Shown here in pieces: positions 40,449 through 49,429 of a stretch of 64,000 bases of DNA (within the stretch, counting starts at the first letter, position 1; every line of letters begins with the position of its first letter). Under the pieces are notes generated by a model, which did no database searches, was not told the DNA's origin, and was given only the letters and a program-made list of their open reading frames with translations. The stretch comes from Cellulosimicrobium cellulans. Lineage in GTDB: Bacteria > Actinomycetota > Actinomycetes > Actinomycetales > Cellulomonadaceae. The stretch spans positions 310,001 to 374,000 of the forward strand of contig NZ_JAFGYF010000002.1 in assembly GCF_016921195.1 (NCBI RefSeq), given 5' to 3'. The position numbers and the translations under genes were made by a program.

Positions 40449-42241
40449 CCTTCCGAGGCACGAGGGCGGGCGTGCCGGGCGGCGAGCTCGACGCGTTCGA
40501 CCCCCCAGCCGAGCGCCTCGTGCCGTTCGACGCGCCAGCCCGCACGCTCCGCGAGGCGGGCGACGTCGGCGGGCGTGCGCGGCGCCGCGCCGGTGGTCGC
40601 CAGCGAGAGCAGCGCGTGCTCGTGCGCGTGCGGGCTGAGCCCGTCGGGCGTGAAGTCCTCGATGAGGACGGCGCGCGGCGCGGCGGCGCGCATCGCGGCG
40701 AGGAGGTCGACCACCTCGTCGTCGGTGCGGTGGCCCGCGCCCAGCGCGCACACGGCGACGTCGACCGCGGGCCACGTCTCGGCCGCCGCGTGCGCGGTAC
40801 CGGCGCCGGCCCGCTCGCGCAGGACCCCGAGGGGGACCGCGTCCTCGACGAGCGTCGTCGCGCGCTCGCCCGGGACCTCGGTGAGCAGGTCGGCGACGAC
40901 GAGCGCGCCGGGGCCGCCGAGCGCGACCGACCGCGCGTCCGACCAGACCGGCCAGGTGCCGAGGCCCGTGAGCACGTACGGGAGCACGTCGGCGCCCTGG
41001 ACGACCTCCGCGGCGCGCTCGGCGTCCGCCTCGACCTCGGCACGCAGCGTCCGGCCGCGCGACCGCGACCAGGCCGGTGCGCGGTCGCGCAGCGCGGGGG
41101 CGAGCGCGGCGAGCGCCAGGACGGCGTCGGCCTCGAGCCCCTCGTACTCCTCGCGCTCGTGCTCGTCGTCGAGGAGGTCCTCGCCCGCGTCGCCCAGGCT
41201 GACCGTGTCGCCGTCGAGCGCCACGACGCCAGACGCCGCGAGCACGCCCACCAGCGCGCGGACCGCGCCCGGCGCGACACGCGCGACGTCGGCGAGGGTC
41301 GCGACGTCGCGGGGGCCGGCGCCGAGCTCGTCGAGCAGGCCGAGCTGCAGCGCCGCGCGGGTCGCGAACCAGGGCACGGGGGACGGGACCCCCACGGGCT
41401 GCGGCTCCGCCTCGGCCGCGAGCCGCGGGGCCGGCGCCGGGGCGGTCGCCGGCTCCGCGTGCCAGTAGCCCGTGACGTCGACGTGCGTGCGGGGCACGGC
41501 GCGCTCGCGCGTGAGGTAGCGCCGCACGGGCAGCAGCGCACGGCTCTCGCTCGCCGCCCACGCGTAGACCTGGCCGGGCCACCATGCGAGGGCGCGCACG
41601 GCCTCGTCGAGCGCGGCGCGGTCGCCCTCCGGCGCGACGACCCACCGCAGGGTGTCGCCCTCGCGCAGCGCGAGGTCCTGCCGGGCCGCGTCGGCACCGA
41701 TCGTCACGACGACCTGCACGGGCACGTCGACCGGTCGCTCGTCGAGGAAGCGCCCGATCGCGGGCAGCGCCGTCTCGTCGCCCGCGAGCAGGGCCCAGTC
41801 GACGTCGTCGGGCCAGACGGTCGAGGCCTTGGGACCGACGAACCACAGCTCGCTGCCCGGGCGCGCTGCCTGGGCCCACGCCGCGGCCGGGCCGTCGCCG
41901 TGCAGCACGAGGTCGAGGTCGAGCTCACCTGCCGCCGCGTCCCAGCGGCGCGGCGTGTAGTCGCGGCCCTGCCGGTTCGGCGCGGGCGGCCAGTCGATCC
42001 CGTGCGCGCGCTGCACGGGCAGCGCGGAGGCGACGTCGCCGTCGGACGCGAGCACGATCTTCACGTGGTCGTCGAACCACGGCGCGTCGAACGCGGGCAT
42101 CGGCATGCCGTCGCGCTCGAAGGCCCCGAGCTGGGGCCCGGCGAGGGTCACCCGGCGCATGCGGGGCGTGACGTCCACGACGCGCGCCACCTCGACGCGG
42201 CGCAGCACCAGCGGGTGCGTGCGGAGGCGGTGCCGGGCCAT
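40445..42241 (-). CDS. Siderophore-interacting protein fused to a methyltransferase-like domain
   Basis: The 598-residue protein is a fusion. Residues 1 to about 262 are a siderophore-interacting flavin reductase: RVTLAGPQL, FAD motif RDYTPRRW (93-100), NAD(P) region LLAGDETALPAI (151-162), WAASESRALLPVRRYL and the GYWHAEPA end. A Pro/Ala linker (263-290) leads to an O-methyltransferase-type dimerisation domain (WFATRAALQLGLLDEL, LADVARVAPGAVRALVGVLAASG). A SAM-fold region with a degenerate glycine motif (VALGGPGALVVADLL) and VLIEDFTPDG follows. SIPs release iron from ferric siderophores by reduction. The C-terminal half has no obvious substrate. It is coupled to the lipoprotein gene (TGATG at 42239-42243). 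Confidence 0.85.
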   Translation of the reverse strand: MARHRLRTHPLVLRRVEVARVVDVTPRMRRVTLAGPQLGAFERDGMPMPAFDAPWFDDHVKIVLASDGDVASALPVQRAHGIDWPPAPNRQGRDYTPRRWDAAAGELDLDLVLHGDGPAAAWAQAARPGSELWFVGPKASTVWPDDVDWALLAGDETALPAIGRFLDERPVDVPVQVVVTIGADAARQDLALREGDTLRWVVAPEGDRAALDEAVRALAWWPGQVYAWAASESRALLPVRRYLTRERAVPRTHVDVTGYWHAEPATAPAPAPRLAAEAEPQPVGVPSPVPWFATRAALQLGLLDELGAGPRDVATLADVARVAPGAVRALVGVLAASGVVALDGDTVSLGDAGEDLLDDEHEREEYEGLEADAVLALAALAPALRDRAPAWSRSRGRTLRAEVEADAERAAEVVQGADVLPYVLTGLGTWPVWSDARSVALGGPGALVVADLLTEVPGERATTLVEDAVPLGVLRERAGAGTAHAAAETWPAVDVAVCALGAGHRTDDEVVDLLAAMRAAAPRAVLIEDFTPDGLSPHAHEHALLSLATTGAAPRTPADVARLAERAGWRVERHEALGWGVERVELAARHARPRASEG

Positions 42242-43281
42242 CAGGAGAACTGCTCCTCGACGACGTCGAGCAGGGCCATGGCCTCGTGGTAGTCGCCGCG
42301 GATCGTCCACGTGGGCAGCTCGTGGGCCGTGCCCGCCGCGAACGACGGCAGGCCCGCGTACACCGGGTCCGCGGCGAGCGCGTCGAAGTCGACCTCGGCA
42401 CCGTTGAACCCGATGACGAACACGTTCGGCGCGGTGACCACGGAGGTCACCTGCTCGGCGGAGACCTCGAACATGTCGCCGCCGGCGGTGTACGGCTCGG
42501 CGCCGGTCTGCTCCTGGATCGGCTGGATCGCGAAGCCCAGCTCGGCGAACGTGTTCGGCAGCGCCTCGCCCTCGATCAGCGCGAACGTCGTGCCCTGCGA
42601 CGTCAGCGCGAGGAACGCCGTCTCTCCCTCGGGGACCGTGATGGCGTCCGCCACCTCGGCGACCCGGGCGTCGTACCCGGCGACGAGCTCGTCGTACGTC
42701 GCCGCGTCGTCGAACACGTCCCGGGCGAGGAACGCGAACTGCTCCTGCCACGTCGTGAACGTGCCGCTGACGAGGACGGTCGGGGCGATCTGGCTCAGGC
42801 CGTCGTAGACGTCGGTGGCCTGCTTGAGCGGGAAGCCCCAGCCGCCGCCCACGATGAGGTCGGGCTCGAGGGCGAGGATCGCCTCGAGGTTGTAGCCGTC
42901 GGCGCTCCACTCGACGAGCTCGGTGCCGTCGGCCTCGGCCTCCGCGGCCCAGAAGGGTGAGAACGCCGGGTCCGGGTCGTCCGTCACCTCGGGGACCGTG
43001 GCGAGCACCGGCACGTCGAGCGCGTACAGGTACCCGGCGAGGGCGTGGTTGAGCACGACGACGCGCTGCGGGTCGGTGGGGACGGTGACGTCACCCTGGT
43101 CGGTCGCCACGACCCGTTCGGCGGCGGTCTCGGACGTGGTCGTGCCGGGTTCCGCGGACGGCTCGCCGCCCGCGTCGGACGGCGTCGTGTCGGCGGAGCA
43201 GCCCGCCAGCGCGAGCGTCGCGGCGGCGACGAGCGCGCTCAGCGCGGCGAGGGGGCGGGCGGGGCGACGTGACGACGGCAT
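42241..43281 (-). CDS. Iron-siderophore ABC transporter substrate-binding lipoprotein
   Basis: The 346-residue exported lipoprotein has lipobox LALAGC with Cys28, a Thr/Ser-rich spacer, then a FepB/FhuD-type fold: TDPQRVVVLNHALAGYLYALDVPVLATVP, LEAILALEPDLIVGGG, DVYDGLSQIAPTVLV and LPNTFAELGFAIQP. It captures ferric siderophore at the membrane for an ABC importer whose permeases and ATPase are not in the window. The promoter region carries an iron box, and the next gene encodes the cytoplasmic iron-release reductase. Confidence 0.9.
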   Translation of the reverse strand: MPSSRRPARPLAALSALVAAATLALAGCSADTTPSDAGGEPSAEPGTTTSETAAERVVATDQGDVTVPTDPQRVVVLNHALAGYLYALDVPVLATVPEVTDDPDPAFSPFWAAEAEADGTELVEWSADGYNLEAILALEPDLIVGGGWGFPLKQATDVYDGLSQIAPTVLVSGTFTTWQEQFAFLARDVFDDAATYDELVAGYDARVAEVADAITVPEGETAFLALTSQGTTFALIEGEALPNTFAELGFAIQPIQEQTGAEPYTAGGDMFEVSAEQVTSVVTAPNVFVIGFNGAEVDFDALAADPVYAGLPSFAAGTAHELPTWTIRGDYHEAMALLDVVEEQFS

Positions 43282-43342
43282 GGCACCTCACACTCTGGGA
43301 GCAGGGACGCGGGGGCCGCACGGCGTACCGGGGCGCACCTCG

Positions 43343-43361
43343 CGAGGTTAGGCTAACCACA
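43343..43361. promoter_or_regulatory. IdeR/DtxR-type iron box
   Basis: CGAGGTTAGGCTAACCACA matches 15 of 19 positions of the consensus TTAGGTTAGGCTAACCTAA, with a perfect GGTTAG-N-CTAACC core. It lies between the siderophore uptake operon (start 43281) and the AraC gene (start 43453) and should repress one or both when iron is sufficient. Confidence 0.85.
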
Positions 43362-43452
43362 CCTGAGGGCCGGGCCGCGTCCGAACGTGACACGGCCCGT
43401 CCCGAAGACGACACGCGACCGGGACCCGCGGGCCCGGGGGAGAGGAGCGCGC

Positions 43453-44238
43453 ATGAACCCGACCGCGCTGGCCGCCGTCGTCCCCGAGCACTCCGTCCGC
43501 TTCCTCGGGCACGACACCCACGCCCACGACGAGCCGCACCTCGTCCACGTCGTCGCCGGGACCGCGGAGCTCGTCGTCGACGGCGTGCCCCTGACCCTGC
43601 GGACGCACGAGAACCTCTGGCTCGCCCCGCGGGTGCCGCACGCGATGCGCCTCCCCGGCGACTCGATGGCGCTCGGCCCGGTGCTCTCGCCCGGGGTCCG
43701 GCCGCCGGCGCGCGTCCACCGCCTCGGCGTGGTGCCCGCCCTCACCACCGTGCTCACGGCCGTCCTGTGCGCGGCCCCGGCGACGCCCGAGCAGGTCGCG
43801 CCGTTCCGCGCCGCGCTCGAGGACGTCCTGCGGGGGCTCGCGGGCGACTACTTCGCCCTCCGGCTGCCCGTGCACCCCGTCGCACGGGCCGTGGCGGAGG
43901 AGGCCCGCCGGGGCGTCGCGACGCTCGACGAGCTCGCCGACCGGCGCCGCGCCAGCGCGCGGCACGTCCAGCGCCTCTTCGTCGAGGAGACCGGGCTCGC
44001 GTTCGGGCGCTGGCGCACGCGCGCCCGCCTCAACGTCGCCGTCGCCCGGCTGCGCGGCGGTTCGCACCTCGACGCCGCGGCCCGTGCCGCGGGCTACGCC
44101 TCGCGCGCCGGGCTGCTGCGCGCGCTGAGCCGGGAGACCGGCCTGCCGGCCGCGGACCTCGCGCGCGACCCGGTCGCGGCGCTCGCGGCTGGTCCGCCCG
44201 ACGTGGCGGCGGACCGGGTCGTGCCGGCCAGCGCGTGA
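43453..44238 (+). CDS. AraC-family transcriptional regulator
   Basis: The 261-residue protein has an N-terminal cupin-like domain (HDTHAHDEPHLVHVVAGTAELVVDGVPLTLRTHENLWLAPRVPHAM) and a C-terminal AraC helix-turn-helix pair (TLDELADRRRASARHVQRLFVEETGLAFGRWRTRARLNVAVARL, then AAGYASRAGLLRALSRETG). It has an AGAGGAG site. AraC regulators next to siderophore genes often activate them when the ferric siderophore is bound; that role is likely here because of the divergent uptake operon and shared iron box. Confidence 0.88.
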   Translation: MNPTALAAVVPEHSVRFLGHDTHAHDEPHLVHVVAGTAELVVDGVPLTLRTHENLWLAPRVPHAMRLPGDSMALGPVLSPGVRPPARVHRLGVVPALTTVLTAVLCAAPATPEQVAPFRAALEDVLRGLAGDYFALRLPVHPVARAVAEEARRGVATLDELADRRRASARHVQRLFVEETGLAFGRWRTRARLNVAVARLRGGSHLDAAARAAGYASRAGLLRALSRETGLPAADLARDPVAALAAGPPDVAADRVVPASA

Positions 44239-44239
44239 G

Positions 44240-44818
44240 CTAGGCCTGTCCGCTCGCCGCGCCGGCCTCCCGGACGACGCGGTAGCGCAGCGCGGTGCGC
44301 GCGCCCACGTCCTCGACCCGCACCTTCTCGAGGACGGCGGGCGCCTCGCCGTCGAACAGCCGGACGCCGCCCCCGAGGAGGACCGGCATGACCTCCACCG
44401 CGAGCTCGTCGACGAGCCCGGCGGCCCAGAGCTGGCGGAAGACGTCGGCCCCGCCGATGAAGGTCACGTCGCGCTCGCCCGCGGCGTCGCGGGCCTGCCG
44501 GACCGCCGACGCGACGCCGTCCGTGACGAACGTGACCCACAGCCGCTCGTTGCGCTTGGGCGCGACCGGCGGCGGCGTGTGGGTGACGACGAAGATCGGC
44601 ACCTGGAACTCGTAGCCGTCCGCGTAGCCGTCGGGGTCCGGGGCCATGTCGTACGTGCGCCGGCCCATGAGGACGGCGCCGGTGCGCTCCTGGAGCTCGC
44701 GCAGGTACGCGCTGCTCGCCAGCTCCTCGAAGTCCGCGTACAGCGCCTCGATGCTTCCGTCGGCGTCCTGGACGTAGCCGTCCAGCGACACCGCTGCTCC
44801 TGCGACCACCGTGGCCAT
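44240..44818 (-). CDS. Dihydrofolate reductase family protein (RibD C-terminal-like)
   Basis: The 192-residue protein opens VVAGAAVSLDGYVQDADG, has GAVLMGRRTYDMA, TFIGGADVFRQLWAAGLVDELAVEVMPVLLGGGVRLFDG and a short C-terminal strand. This is the common RibD_C-type deaminase/reductase-like family of actinobacteria, distinct from the paralogue at 20236-20805. The NADPH site is plausible (FIGGADVFRQ). The substrate is unknown. It converges tail to tail with the AraC gene with almost no gap. Confidence 0.88.
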   Translation of the reverse strand: MATVVAGAAVSLDGYVQDADGSIEALYADFEELASSAYLRELQERTGAVLMGRRTYDMAPDPDGYADGYEFQVPIFVVTHTPPPVAPKRNERLWVTFVTDGVASAVRQARDAAGERDVTFIGGADVFRQLWAAGLVDELAVEVMPVLLGGGVRLFDGEAPAVLEKVRVEDVGARTALRYRVVREAGAASGQA

Positions 44819-44939
44819 GTCGTCCTCCCGAGCTCGCGGTCCTGGGTCGAGGGGTGAGACCCGCCCCGCGCCGACGACTCATCGGTCCCGGCACCGCCGA
44901 CCCGCGCGCCGCGCGTCCGCGGCACGGGAGACTGGGCGC

Positions 44940-45677
44940 ATGACCGTCGAGAAGGATGCCGTGCCCCTCGTGCCCGGAACCGCGCAGTCGTCCGCCGGGG
45001 TCGCGGACCCGGCCGTGCTCCTCGCGCGCGTGCGCGCGCTGCGTGAGCGGTCGGGCGGCGCGCGTGTCGTCGTCGGGATCGCGGGCAGCCCGGGCGCGGG
45101 CAAGACGACGCTCGCGCTGAGGCTCGCGGAGGCGATCGGACCGGAGGCGGTGCACGTGCCGATGGACGGCTTCCATCTCGCGAACGCGACCCTCGACCGG
45201 CTGGGCCGCCACGAGCGCAAGGGCGCTCTCGACACGTTCGACGGCTGGGGCTTCGTCGCCCTGCTGCGCCGGGTGCGCGAGGAGCCCGACCGCACCGTGT
45301 ACGCGCCGTCGTTCCACCGCGAGGTCGACGAGCCGGTGGCCGGGGAGATCGCCGTCGAGCCGTCGCACGCGGTCGTCGTGGTCGAGGGCAACTACCTCCT
45401 GGTGGCCGAGGAACCGTGGGATCGCGTGCCAGGCCTGCTCGACGAGGCGTGGTTCTGCGGCACCGACCCCACGGAGCGCGAGCGGCGCCTCGTCGACCGG
45501 CACACGCGCCACGGGCGCACGGTCGAGGCGGCGACCGCCTGGGCGAGCGAGGTCGACGGGCGCAACGCGCTGCTCGTGGAGCCGACCCGCTCGCGCGCCG
45601 ACCTCGTGGTGTCCGGTGCGATCCGGTTCGACGCCGTGCCTCCGGCGAGGTCCACGTCGGCGGAGAGGACGGGGTAG
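44940..45677 (+). CDS. P-loop nucleoside/nucleotide kinase family protein
   Basis: The 245-residue kinase is of the uridine kinase/pantothenate kinase-like fold. Walker A is GIAGSPGAGKTTLA (about residues 44-57), followed by VPMDGFHLANATLDRLG and VVVVEGNYLLVAEEPW, which carries the Walker B-like strand. DPTERERRLVDRHTRHGRTVEAATAWASEVDGRNALLV is typical of the FrcK/YggC-like group, for which fructose or nucleoside phosphorylation has been suggested. The substrate here is not determinable. Confidence 0.85.
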   Translation: MTVEKDAVPLVPGTAQSSAGVADPAVLLARVRALRERSGGARVVVGIAGSPGAGKTTLALRLAEAIGPEAVHVPMDGFHLANATLDRLGRHERKGALDTFDGWGFVALLRRVREEPDRTVYAPSFHREVDEPVAGEIAVEPSHAVVVVEGNYLLVAEEPWDRVPGLLDEAWFCGTDPTERERRLVDRHTRHGRTVEAATAWASEVDGRNALLVEPTRSRADLVVSGAIRFDAVPPARSTSAERTG

Positions 45678-45696
45678 ATCGCGGCGGTGCGGGGAA

Positions 45697-45727
45697 GCCC
45701 GGCCGGTGTCACCGCCACCGGCCGGGC
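45697..45727. terminator. Hairpin between convergent kinase and HNH genes
   Basis: GCCCGGCCGGTG (45697-45708) pairs perfectly with CACCGGCCGGGC (45716-45727) around a seven-base loop, a 12-bp stem serving both strands. Confidence 0.65.
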
Positions 45728-45764
45728 GGCCCGCGGACCGACCGGGAGACCGGTCGGGGACCCG

Positions 45765-46238
45765 TCAGCGCCTGCGCGGGGCGGGCGCCGACGGGTAGAT
45801 GTCGCGGAACGCGGGCTCGAACGGGCGTCTGAGCATCCGCAGACCCGCCTGCTCCGGGGTGCGGCCGCCCTTGGCGGCGTTGCACGGCTCGCACGCGGCG
45901 ACGGCGTTGAGCCACGTCGTGGTGCCGCCCTGGCAGCGGGGGACCACGTGGTCCATGGTCGTCGCGGTCCCGCCGCAGTACGCGCAGCGGTACCGGTCGC
46001 GGCGCAGCAGGGCCGCGCGCGAGTACGGCACGCGCCCCTGGCGCTCGTACACCCACCGCGCGTGCACGTACCGCACGAGCGCGACGGAGCGTGGCTGCTG
46101 GTACGGGCCGAACGTCTCGCCCTCCACGGCCTCGAGCACCTCGGCGACCCGCCGGTGCAGCATGCGGATCGCGTGGCGCAACGACACGCGGCCGAGCTCC
46201 TGGCTGCCGCCGAGGTTGTAGATGACCACCTCGCTCAT
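45765..46238 (-). CDS. HNH endonuclease
   Basis: The 157-residue protein opens MSEVVIYNLGGSQELGRVSLRHAIRMLHRRVAEVLE, then RAALLRRDRYRCAYCGG, the catalytic TMDHVVPRCQGGTTTWLNAVAACEPCNAAKGGRT (HNH His, Asn, with two CxxC zinc pairs), and a short basic end. This is the stand-alone actinobacterial HNH protein with an N-terminal beta segment; its cellular role is not known. The AGGAGG ribosome site is seven bases before the start. No phage or restriction gene is adjacent. Confidence 0.87.
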   Translation of the reverse strand: MSEVVIYNLGGSQELGRVSLRHAIRMLHRRVAEVLEAVEGETFGPYQQPRSVALVRYVHARWVYERQGRVPYSRAALLRRDRYRCAYCGGTATTMDHVVPRCQGGTTTWLNAVAACEPCNAAKGGRTPEQAGLRMLRRPFEPAFRDIYPSAPAPRRR

Positions 46239-46306
46239 CGTCGCGCCTCCTGTCGTGTCGGTGGCCGTGGCGGCCGTGACGTGGGGCCGAGCTGGGGTGG
46301 ACGACG

Positions 46307-46364
46307 AGAGCCGCCCCAGGACGGTGCCCCAGGACGGCTCTGCAGATGGACGACGTACGTCGTC
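46307..46364. repeat. Repeats and palindrome in the HNH gene leader
   Basis: CCCCAGGACGG is repeated directly at 46314-46324 and 46327-46337. It lies inside a hairpin with arms AGAGCCG (46307-46313) and CGGCTCT (46335-46341). A perfect 16-bp palindrome GACGACGTACGTCGTC follows at 46349-46364. All lie in the 299-bp gap upstream of the HNH gene. They could be operator or transcript-leader structure; no other gene is visible in the gap. Confidence 0.5.
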
Positions 46365-46537
46365 TACCTGAGGAGCGCCCTTCGGGACGGGTCGGTGGAC
46401 CACTGGTGCAGCACGCGGGTCCACCTCTCCTTCACCGGTCGTCATGGTCGAGCGTCCGGGCGGGTTCGACCGGACGCCACGAGGCTATGCCCCCGATCGT
46501 CCGACGTCCACGATTTTGCGCGGGCAGGTCACCGTCG

Positions 46538-47836
46538 TCAGGTGGCCGCCCCGGCCGGCGCGCGCGCCCCGCGAGGCCGGCCGGCGACGGCGAGCTGCAC
46601 GAGCAGCGCTCCCGACAGCACCCAGACGAGGCCGGCCGCGGAGATCGTCCCGCCCGCGAGCCACGCGACCGCGCCGGCGACGACGACCGGGACGGCGACC
46701 AGGACCGCGGTGCGCGCGTCGCGCAGCGCGGCGTGCACCCCCGCGGACACGAGCCCGTGCACGGCGAACGCCCCGACGAGCAGCGCGAGCTCGGCCGGGT
46801 CGAGCGCGCGCGCCGGACGGTCGAGGACGCCCCCGAGCGCGCCCGCGAGCGTCGCGAGCGCCCCGGTGGTCACCAGGTGCAGGAACCACGCGGACCGCGG
46901 CCGTACCCCGGCGGGACGCAGCAGCGCGACGCCCGCGTAGCCCGACCGCACGGTGAGCGCCCACAGGCCCACGAGCAGGGTGAACGCGCCCGCTCCGGCG
47001 ACGAGCAGCGTCCGGTCCCACTCGGCGGCGCTCGCGGCGTCGATCGCCTGGATGAGTCCCTCGCCGAGCACGATGATGACGAACAGGCCCAGTCGCTCGC
47101 CGAGGTGCGGCACGTCGCTCGCCGCCGCGTCGACCGTCTCGGGCACCTCGAGGTCCCGGGCGTCGCGTCCGCCGCCACGGCGCCGCCCCTCGACGTCGTG
47201 CCCCTCGCGCCGTGGCACGCGCCCGGCACGGTCTCGCCGGGATCCCGGCCCACGACCTCGGCGCTCGCGGACCTCGTCGAGGCGCTCCTGGGCCCGGTCC
47301 ACGAGGCGCTCGCCCGAGAGCGTGAGGAGCAGCAGCAGGTCGATCGCGAGGCCGACGGCCCAGAGCGTGTACCGGGTCTGCCCGTCGAACCACCACGACA
47401 CGATCCAGGGGACGACGCCGGTCAGCGCCTGCACCGCGGGCAGGTCGACGACGACGGTCGTGCGTCGCCAGGGCCGCGCGGCGACGAGCCGGCCCACGAC
47501 GTACGCGACCGCGAACGCCCGGGCGTGCTCGTCGTGGATGCCGGGCACCGCGGCGACCATCACCGCGAGCGCGGCCATCCCGGCGAGGATCGGCAGCGGC
47601 CGGGCGCCCTCGCCCGCGACGTTGCCGTACGTGGTGAAGCAGGCCCACACGAGCCAGAACGCGGTGTACGCGACGACGTACAGGGCGAGCCCGCCGCCGT
47701 CGTGGTCCTCCTGCAGGAGGTGGGCGAGCATGCCGATGCCCGCGACGACGACGAGGTCGAAGAACAGCTCGAGCCACGACGCGTGGCGCTCCTCGCCGAC
47801 GGGCGACGTTCCCGCGGCGGGGGCGGGGGCCGTCAT
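46538..47836 (-). CDS. LtrA (low temperature requirement A) family membrane protein
   Basis: The 432-residue protein opens ERHASWLELFFDLVVVAGIGMLAHLLQED, the diagnostic LtrA start, and has about ten hydrophobic segments with VPHLGERLGLFVIIVLGEGLIQAI, a second family hallmark. A charged insert of about 55 residues (near 195-250, rich in Arg and Glu) separates two halves. The molecular role of LtrA is not established; it was found as a cold-growth factor in Listeria. The start overlaps the kinase stop (ATGA at 47833-47836), so it is the last gene of a signalling operon. Confidence 0.88.
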   Translation of the reverse strand: MTAPAPAAGTSPVGEERHASWLELFFDLVVVAGIGMLAHLLQEDHDGGGLALYVVAYTAFWLVWACFTTYGNVAGEGARPLPILAGMAALAVMVAAVPGIHDEHARAFAVAYVVGRLVAARPWRRTTVVVDLPAVQALTGVVPWIVSWWFDGQTRYTLWAVGLAIDLLLLLTLSGERLVDRAQERLDEVRERRGRGPGSRRDRAGRVPRREGHDVEGRRRGGGRDARDLEVPETVDAAASDVPHLGERLGLFVIIVLGEGLIQAIDAASAAEWDRTLLVAGAGAFTLLVGLWALTVRSGYAGVALLRPAGVRPRSAWFLHLVTTGALATLAGALGGVLDRPARALDPAELALLVGAFAVHGLVSAGVHAALRDARTAVLVAVPVVVAGAVAWLAGGTISAAGLVWVLSGALLVQLAVAGRPRGARAPAGAAT

Positions 47837-49383
47837 CGGTCGGTGTCGGCGCCGGGCCCCGGGGCGGCCGCCGCCGGCTCCAGCGGGAGCCGGACGACGA
47901 AGCGGGTGTCGCCGGGCACGGACGTCACCGTGAGGTCGCCGTGGTGCTTGTTGACGACGATCCGCCACGAGATGTCGAGGCCGAGCCCGGTGCCCTGCCC
48001 GACCGGCTTGGTCGTGAAGAACGGCTCGAAGATCCGGGGACGCACGTCGTCGGGGATGCCCGGCCCGGTGTCGGCGATCTCGACCTCGGCGTGGTCGTCG
48101 GCGCGGCGGGTCGTGACCGTGAGCGTGCCGGCCCCGCCCATCGCCTGCGCGGCGTTCTCGACGAGGTTGGTCCACACCTGGTTGAGCTCGGCCGCGTAGA
48201 CGGGCACGGGCGGCAGGCCGGTGTCGTAGCGGCGCACGACCTCGACGCCCGCGAGGGCGTGGTCGAGCATCGTCAGGGTCGAGTCCAGGAGCTCGTGCAG
48301 GTCGACGGGACGGAACGGCGCCCGGTCGAGCTGGGAGTACTGGCGGGCCGCGCCGACCAGCGTGGAGATGCGCACCGTGGCGTCCTCGATCTCGGCCATG
48401 AGCTGCTCGGTCTCGATCGTGTACGCGAGCCAGCTCACCGCGCCGGTGAGCGCGCCGGCGTCGACGCGCTCGGCGACGCGGTCGAGCCACGGCTCGTCGA
48501 TGCCGGCCTGGACGAGCGCGGGCGAGACGCGCCAGCCCTCGGGCATGCCGTGGTCGTCGAGCCAGTCGGTGAGACGGTCCTCCAGGTCGGACGTCTCCAG
48601 CGCGCCGACGGCGTCCGCCGTACGGGTGTCCGCGTACCGTTCGAGCGCCTCCTCCTGGAGCCGGATCAGCTCGGCGAGGGTGGCGCGGTCGTAGGGTCCG
48701 TCGGCGATGAGCGCGAGCTTGTGCCGCATGGCGGCGACGCGCTCGCGCAGCGTCCCGGTCGCGCGCACCGCGGCCGCGGCGGGGTTGTTGAGCTCGTGCG
48801 TGAGGCCTGCCGACAGCGACCCGAGGGCGAGCAGCCGCTCGCGCTGCCCGACGAGCTGCTGCGCGTCGCGCGTGCCCCAGAACACGCCCTCGAGCAGGTG
48901 CACGGCCATGGGGAACCACTCCGTCATGAGCTTGGCGAAGTCGTGCGCCGCGAGCACGAAGAAGCGCGACGGCTCCAGGGCGCGCGCCGAGTGCAGGTAC
49001 GTCTGGGGGAGCCGGTCGCCGAGGTAGGCGTTCCACGCGCCCAGGTACACGCCGACCTGGCGCGTGCGCGAGACCTCGACCTCGTCCTCGCCGACGCGCC
49101 GGTAGAGCGCGACACCGCCGTCGAGCATGACGTAGAACGCCTCGGCGGGCGTGCCTTCGTGGAACAGCCAGCCCGCGTCGTGCCGCTCGACGTGGCCGGT
49201 CGCGCACAACCACGCGAGCTGGTCGTCGGTGAGGTGCTCGAACAGGAACGTGGCGCGCAGCTCGTCGACGTCGCACGGCAGCCAGCCGCGCGCGGCGGCG
49301 GCCGCGGCGGTGCCCGTGGGGGCGGGTGCTCCGGAGGTGGCGTCGGCGGGCGGGGTGGTGGTGGGGTCCTCGGTGCTGGTCAC
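47833..49383 (-). CDS. Cytoplasmic histidine kinase with cyclic-nucleotide-binding domain
   Basis: The 516-residue kinase has no membrane segment. An N-terminal cNMP-binding-like domain (about 38-165: LFEHLTDDQLAWLCATGHVERHDAGWLFHEGTPAEAFYVMLDGGVALYRR) precedes a HisKA region LGSLSAGLTHELNNPAAAA (His196) and a HATPase domain with NQVWTNLVENAAQAMGG, DTGPGIPDDVRPRIFEPFFTTK and GTGLGLDISWRIV. The GTG start at 49383 follows GGAGG. It lies 46 bp after the fused response regulator and is coupled to LtrA. It presumably phosphorylates that regulator in response to a cyclic nucleotide or a related ligand. Confidence 0.9.
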   Translation of the reverse strand: MTSTEDPTTTPPADATSGAPAPTGTAAAAAARGWLPCDVDELRATFLFEHLTDDQLAWLCATGHVERHDAGWLFHEGTPAEAFYVMLDGGVALYRRVGEDEVEVSRTRQVGVYLGAWNAYLGDRLPQTYLHSARALEPSRFFVLAAHDFAKLMTEWFPMAVHLLEGVFWGTRDAQQLVGQRERLLALGSLSAGLTHELNNPAAAAVRATGTLRERVAAMRHKLALIADGPYDRATLAELIRLQEEALERYADTRTADAVGALETSDLEDRLTDWLDDHGMPEGWRVSPALVQAGIDEPWLDRVAERVDAGALTGAVSWLAYTIETEQLMAEIEDATVRISTLVGAARQYSQLDRAPFRPVDLHELLDSTLTMLDHALAGVEVVRRYDTGLPPVPVYAAELNQVWTNLVENAAQAMGGAGTLTVTTRRADDHAEVEIADTGPGIPDDVRPRIFEPFFTTKPVGQGTGLGLDISWRIVVNKHHGDLTVTSVPGDTRFVVRLPLEPAAAAPGPGADTDR

Positions 49384-49429
49384 GGTGTCGCCTCCGGGTT
49401 CGGGTCGGGGCTGTGTCGCGGGACGGTGG

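Noticed and set aside
46307-46364. CRISPR-like or insertion-sequence-end repeats
   Set aside because: Only two direct copies of 11 bp exist and there is no spacer series, cas gene, transposase or target duplication.
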